A stretch of 64,000 bases of DNA from Methanosphaera sp. BMS (GTDB taxonomy: Archaea > Methanobacteriota > Methanobacteria > Methanobacteriales > Methanobacteriaceae). The number at the start of each line of letters is the position of its first letter. Positions within the stretch are counted from its first letter, which is position 1. The position numbers were made by a program, and so were the translations under genes. This document shows, in pieces, positions 61,548-64,000 of this stretch. The stretch lies in NCBI RefSeq assembly GCF_003268005.1, contig NZ_CP014213.1:310001-374000 (forward strand), given 5' to 3'. The notes below the pieces were generated by a model. It searched no databases. It worked only from the letters and a program-made list of their open reading frames with translations, and had not been told where the DNA came from.

Positions 61548-64000
61548 TTAAGCTAACACTATTGTCATTCCGGCTGTTATTGCAGTACCTCCAGCCCAAT
61601 CTTCAAAGAAACTAACCATCTCATCAGACATGCTTTGACTTAACTCTAAACCTTCCTGCATCATTTCAAGATTTTCCTGACCCATACGATAACCAATCGC
61701 ATCAATGTAATTGGTTAAATTTCTAAGAGCCATTGAAAATGCATCTGTTCGTTCATCATGATAACAATCACCTTGACCATCTATTGTTGTGGCACCCTTT
61801 AAATATTCAGGATTTCCAAAAAACAATGTTTCGAAAAAATTTGAAGTGTATGTCCAAACAATCCCTGTATTTAATTCAATGATAAACTTATACTCTGTAT
61901 CATCAGATGGAATTACTTGAATGGTGTTATTATCTTCATAATATGTTATATTTAATGTTGATTCATTTAAAGACTGATAAAATATTTGAAAAGCACTAGT
62001 GGTGCTTTGACCTGAAGCTTGTAATGCCATTCGTTCACATTCAGATAACATTAATGTAGATATTAATCTAAAGTATAGTTTATTAGATTCATTTCCCCAT
62101 ATGTTCAAACCCAATGTTGGATCAGGTGTTGTCATATAAGTCATTCCAGTAAGATGTACTCCAATAAGTATTTGAGCTTCTTGTTGTCTGGAAAAAGCTA
62201 TATTCAACTTGTCTGCAAAAAATTTGCTTGTTTCATCATAGAAGTATATGGTTGAAAGTGCTGTTAAATAGGTTCCATAATATGATTTAAGTACATTAGT
62301 ATTATAGTTATCTTTAAGATTCATGTAGGACTTCAATATACTTGTATTTATTAATTTATTAGTTAAAACATATGTTTGTATCGTGTTAAAAGATATATCT
62401 GACTTATGCTCTGAAGTCAATATTTCTGTTTTGGATATCATGTCTGGATTATGGTTTGAGATAAATCTAGTGAAAAATTTTTTACCTCCTTCCATATTAT
62501 AAAAATACATGTCAACAATTTTTGTACGTTTATTATTATTAAATGCATAAATACTGGTAATATTGTTATTATTAAATAATTTACTAATACTAATCGTGTT
62601 AATATCACCATACACACGATTATAATATTTAATAACTAAATTATAACCATCTTTATATAATAATACTCCATTTTCATTTACAGGAGCGTTATTTGATATT
62701 GTTGTAGTATTTATTCTATAATTGTAGAAATAATATTTTCCATTGTTTAAATTATTAATGAATGTTTGATTAGAGGTGTATAATTTAGTATTACCTAGTG
62801 AAATCCACATGCTTTCATATGGAATCTCCATTGAATAAGTATAATTCATTACGGTTTTAGTTCCATTATGTGGATTATAATTAATGGTTTTAGAGTATTT
62901 ATCACCATATTGCGTGTATACTTCAATATTAGTATTTGTATCTGTTGTGAAACTGCCGGGGTTGTTTATAGTTTCTTCTGGTGTTTGTGTTTGGTTGTAT
63001 TGGGTTATGTTGAATTTTCCTGGCTGATTGGATTGTATGATGATCTTCTGCTGTCCGTTGTTCCATATATTGGATGCGTTGAATATTGTTATTGTTGGTC
63101 TTTCATCTGGATGTTGTACTGGCTTGTAATTGAATACCTTTGACTTATATAGTTGTATGTCATCCTGTGTGTAGTATTTGAGTCGTGTGTTCTTGTTCAG
63201 GTTTATTTTATCATTGTTCTTGGCGGTTTTTACTGTTGAACTGTTTAATGGGTTGGATCCATCAGTGGTATAGTAAACTGTGCAGTTTAGTTTGTTTGTA
63301 CTGAACTGTATTCTCTGCACATTATTTACGAGCGTCGTTAATGGTCTTATTGCTGTTACTGGTGGTGTTATTATTTTATCTGGTTGATAAAATATTACAC
63401 TAGATGTAAATCCTTCATCATCTACAAGGATAGCTCGTACTTGTGTTTTTATGGATATCATTACCTTTGTGTTATTATTCCATGTGTTGCAACTGGTGTT
63501 GGGTTGTGAACCATTTCTTGTATAGTATATTTTACCTGGTTTGTTGATTTTGACTGTTATGTTCTGGTAGTTGTCACGTACGTCGGTGAGGTTTTTAATG
63601 CTAACTACCGGTTTTACTGCATTCATCCTATAACTGTATACATTACTTGTTATTGAGCCATAGACTGAGATAAATCGTAGGTCAGTATTATTATTTATTT
63701 CGATAGGTGCATTGTATTTGGTACTATCTATGGTCGGCGTGCTGCCGTCGGTTGTATAGTATATGCTGGTTGTGGGTAGGGTATATGAGATGTATACCTG
63801 TTGTTTTTTATTGGTAATCGGCGTTTTGTATACGATGTATGGTGTGGATTCCTCACCGAGTTTCATTGACAGTACCACGCCACATTCACCGTTAGCTTTA
63901 ACTGCAAAATACTTCAAGGTCTTACTACTATCATAAATAAATGCCTTGGTATACTTGGTACTACTGCTTGTTGGTGTTGCACCATTTAATGTATAATAGA
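61548..64000 (-). CDS. large surface protein with chitobiase/Fn3-type repeats, 5' end outside window
   Basis: About 817 residues visible; the frame stays open to the window edge, so the start and any signal peptide are missing. The N-terminal half repeats the CHB_HEX_C or Fn3-like unit: YYTLNGATPTSSSTKYTK, YYTTDGSTPTIDSTKYNAPI, YYTRNGSQPNTS and YYTTDGSNPLNSS. The rest is Asn-rich with aromatic strands, then a helical part (FSRQQEAQILIGVHLTGMTY) and at the end GGTAITAGMTIVLA. Such repeats are found in extracellular proteins of methanogens of this group. It heads an operon with two small genes. Binding partner unknown. Confidence 0.7.
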   Translation of the reverse strand, partial: YYTLNGATPTSSSTKYTKAFIYDSSKTLKYFAVKANGECGVVLSMKLGEESTPYIVYKTPITNKKQQVYISYTLPTTSIYYTTDGSTPTIDSTKYNAPIEINNNTDLRFISVYGSITSNVYSYRMNAVKPVVSIKNLTDVRDNYQNITVKINKPGKIYYTRNGSQPNTSCNTWNNNTKVMISIKTQVRAILVDDEGFTSSVIFYQPDKIITPPVTAIRPLTTLVNNVQRIQFSTNKLNCTVYYTTDGSNPLNSSTVKTAKNNDKINLNKNTRLKYYTQDDIQLYKSKVFNYKPVQHPDERPTITIFNASNIWNNGQQKIIIQSNQPGKFNITQYNQTQTPEETINNPGSFTTDTNTNIEVYTQYGDKYSKTINYNPHNGTKTVMNYTYSMEIPYESMWISLGNTKLYTSNQTFINNLNNGKYYFYNYRINTTTISNNAPVNENGVLLYKDGYNLVIKYYNRVYGDINTISISKLFNNNNITSIYAFNNNKRTKIVDMYFYNMEGGKKFFTRFISNHNPDMISKTEILTSEHKSDISFNTIQTYVLTNKLINTSILKSYMNLKDNYNTNVLKSYYGTYLTALSTIYFYDETSKFFADKLNIAFSRQQEAQILIGVHLTGMTYMTTPDPTLGLNIWGNESNKLYFRLISTLMLSECERMALQASGQSTTSAFQIFYQSLNESTLNITYYEDNNTIQVIPSDDTEYKFIIELNTGIVWTYTSNFFETLFFGNPEYLKGATTIDGQGDCYHDERTDAFSMALRNLTNYIDAIGYRMGQENLEMMQEGLELSQSMSDEMVSFFEDWAGGTAITAGMTIVLA

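Overview
The window reads as chromosome from a gut methanogenic archaeon of the Methanobacteriales, most like Methanosphaera (for example M. stadtmanae). The DNA is very AT-rich. Several genes have archaeal TATA boxes of the TTTATATA type, and ribosome binding sites resemble AGGTGATT or GGAGG. Three very large secreted adhesin-like proteins share the NGKTVKDANGKVIYAKV cassette, and there is a bile-salt-hydrolase gene. The species is inferred from these traits; no database was searched.

Layout. Bases 1-6800 hold a TnpB end, a small secreted protein, an MNT/HEPN toxin-antitoxin pair lying between two copies of an att-like repeat beside an integrase remnant, a VapBC pair, a truncated adhesin and a tandem repeat. 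Bases 6800-13400 hold a secreted Asn/Thr-rich protein, a frameshifted bile salt hydrolase, a ferredoxin-nitroreductase fusion, a complete insertion sequence with its 8-bp target duplication, a flavin-type oxidase and a YhhQ-type transporter. Bases 13700-16940 carry two tandem DUF1874 proteins (the family of the AcrIII-1/Crn2 ring nucleases), one of them lacking the catalytic histidine. They lie opposite a HsdS/HsdM-like pair whose methyltransferase motifs are degenerate.

Bases 17350-38610 are dominated by three adhesin-like giants. Between the first two lies a four-gene minus-strand operon: a CDP-alcohol phosphatidyltransferase followed by a membrane subunit, a flavoprotein and an iron-sulfur subunit of a type-B succinate dehydrogenase/fumarate reductase. 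The membrane subunit has five predicted helices and histidines suited to binding heme, which is unexpected in this lineage. Between the second and third adhesins lie an adhesin pseudogene and two poly-C tracts.

Bases 39000-60900 are an accessory region. It holds an IS1182-like element in ruins, an intact IS1182-like element, an IS4-like element, solitary IS ends, a second VapBC-like pair, two inverted copies of a two-gene HTH/partner module with a conserved palindromic operator, an HxlR/MFS pair, a DUF4143 ATPase behind a triple palindromic repeat, a TetR-CPBP pair in which both genes are frameshifted, a single-TRD HsdS-like gene and a group II intron with its reverse transcriptase. The last 3 kb hold the 3' part of a large cell-surface protein and two small genes in one operon.

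Themes. (1) Surface variation: adhesins sharing recombinogenic cassettes, a mosaic fragment, pseudogenes and homopolymer tracts. (2) Site-specific recombination: a 25-bp repeat pair beside integrase debris, and a dispersed CTTCGTTA / TAACGAAG near-palindrome. (3) Defence and counter-defence: DUF1874 proteins, HsdS/HsdM relatives and five toxin-antitoxin-like modules. (4) Four genes are each broken by exactly one missing base in a homopolymer, which is either slippage or a systematic sequence error.
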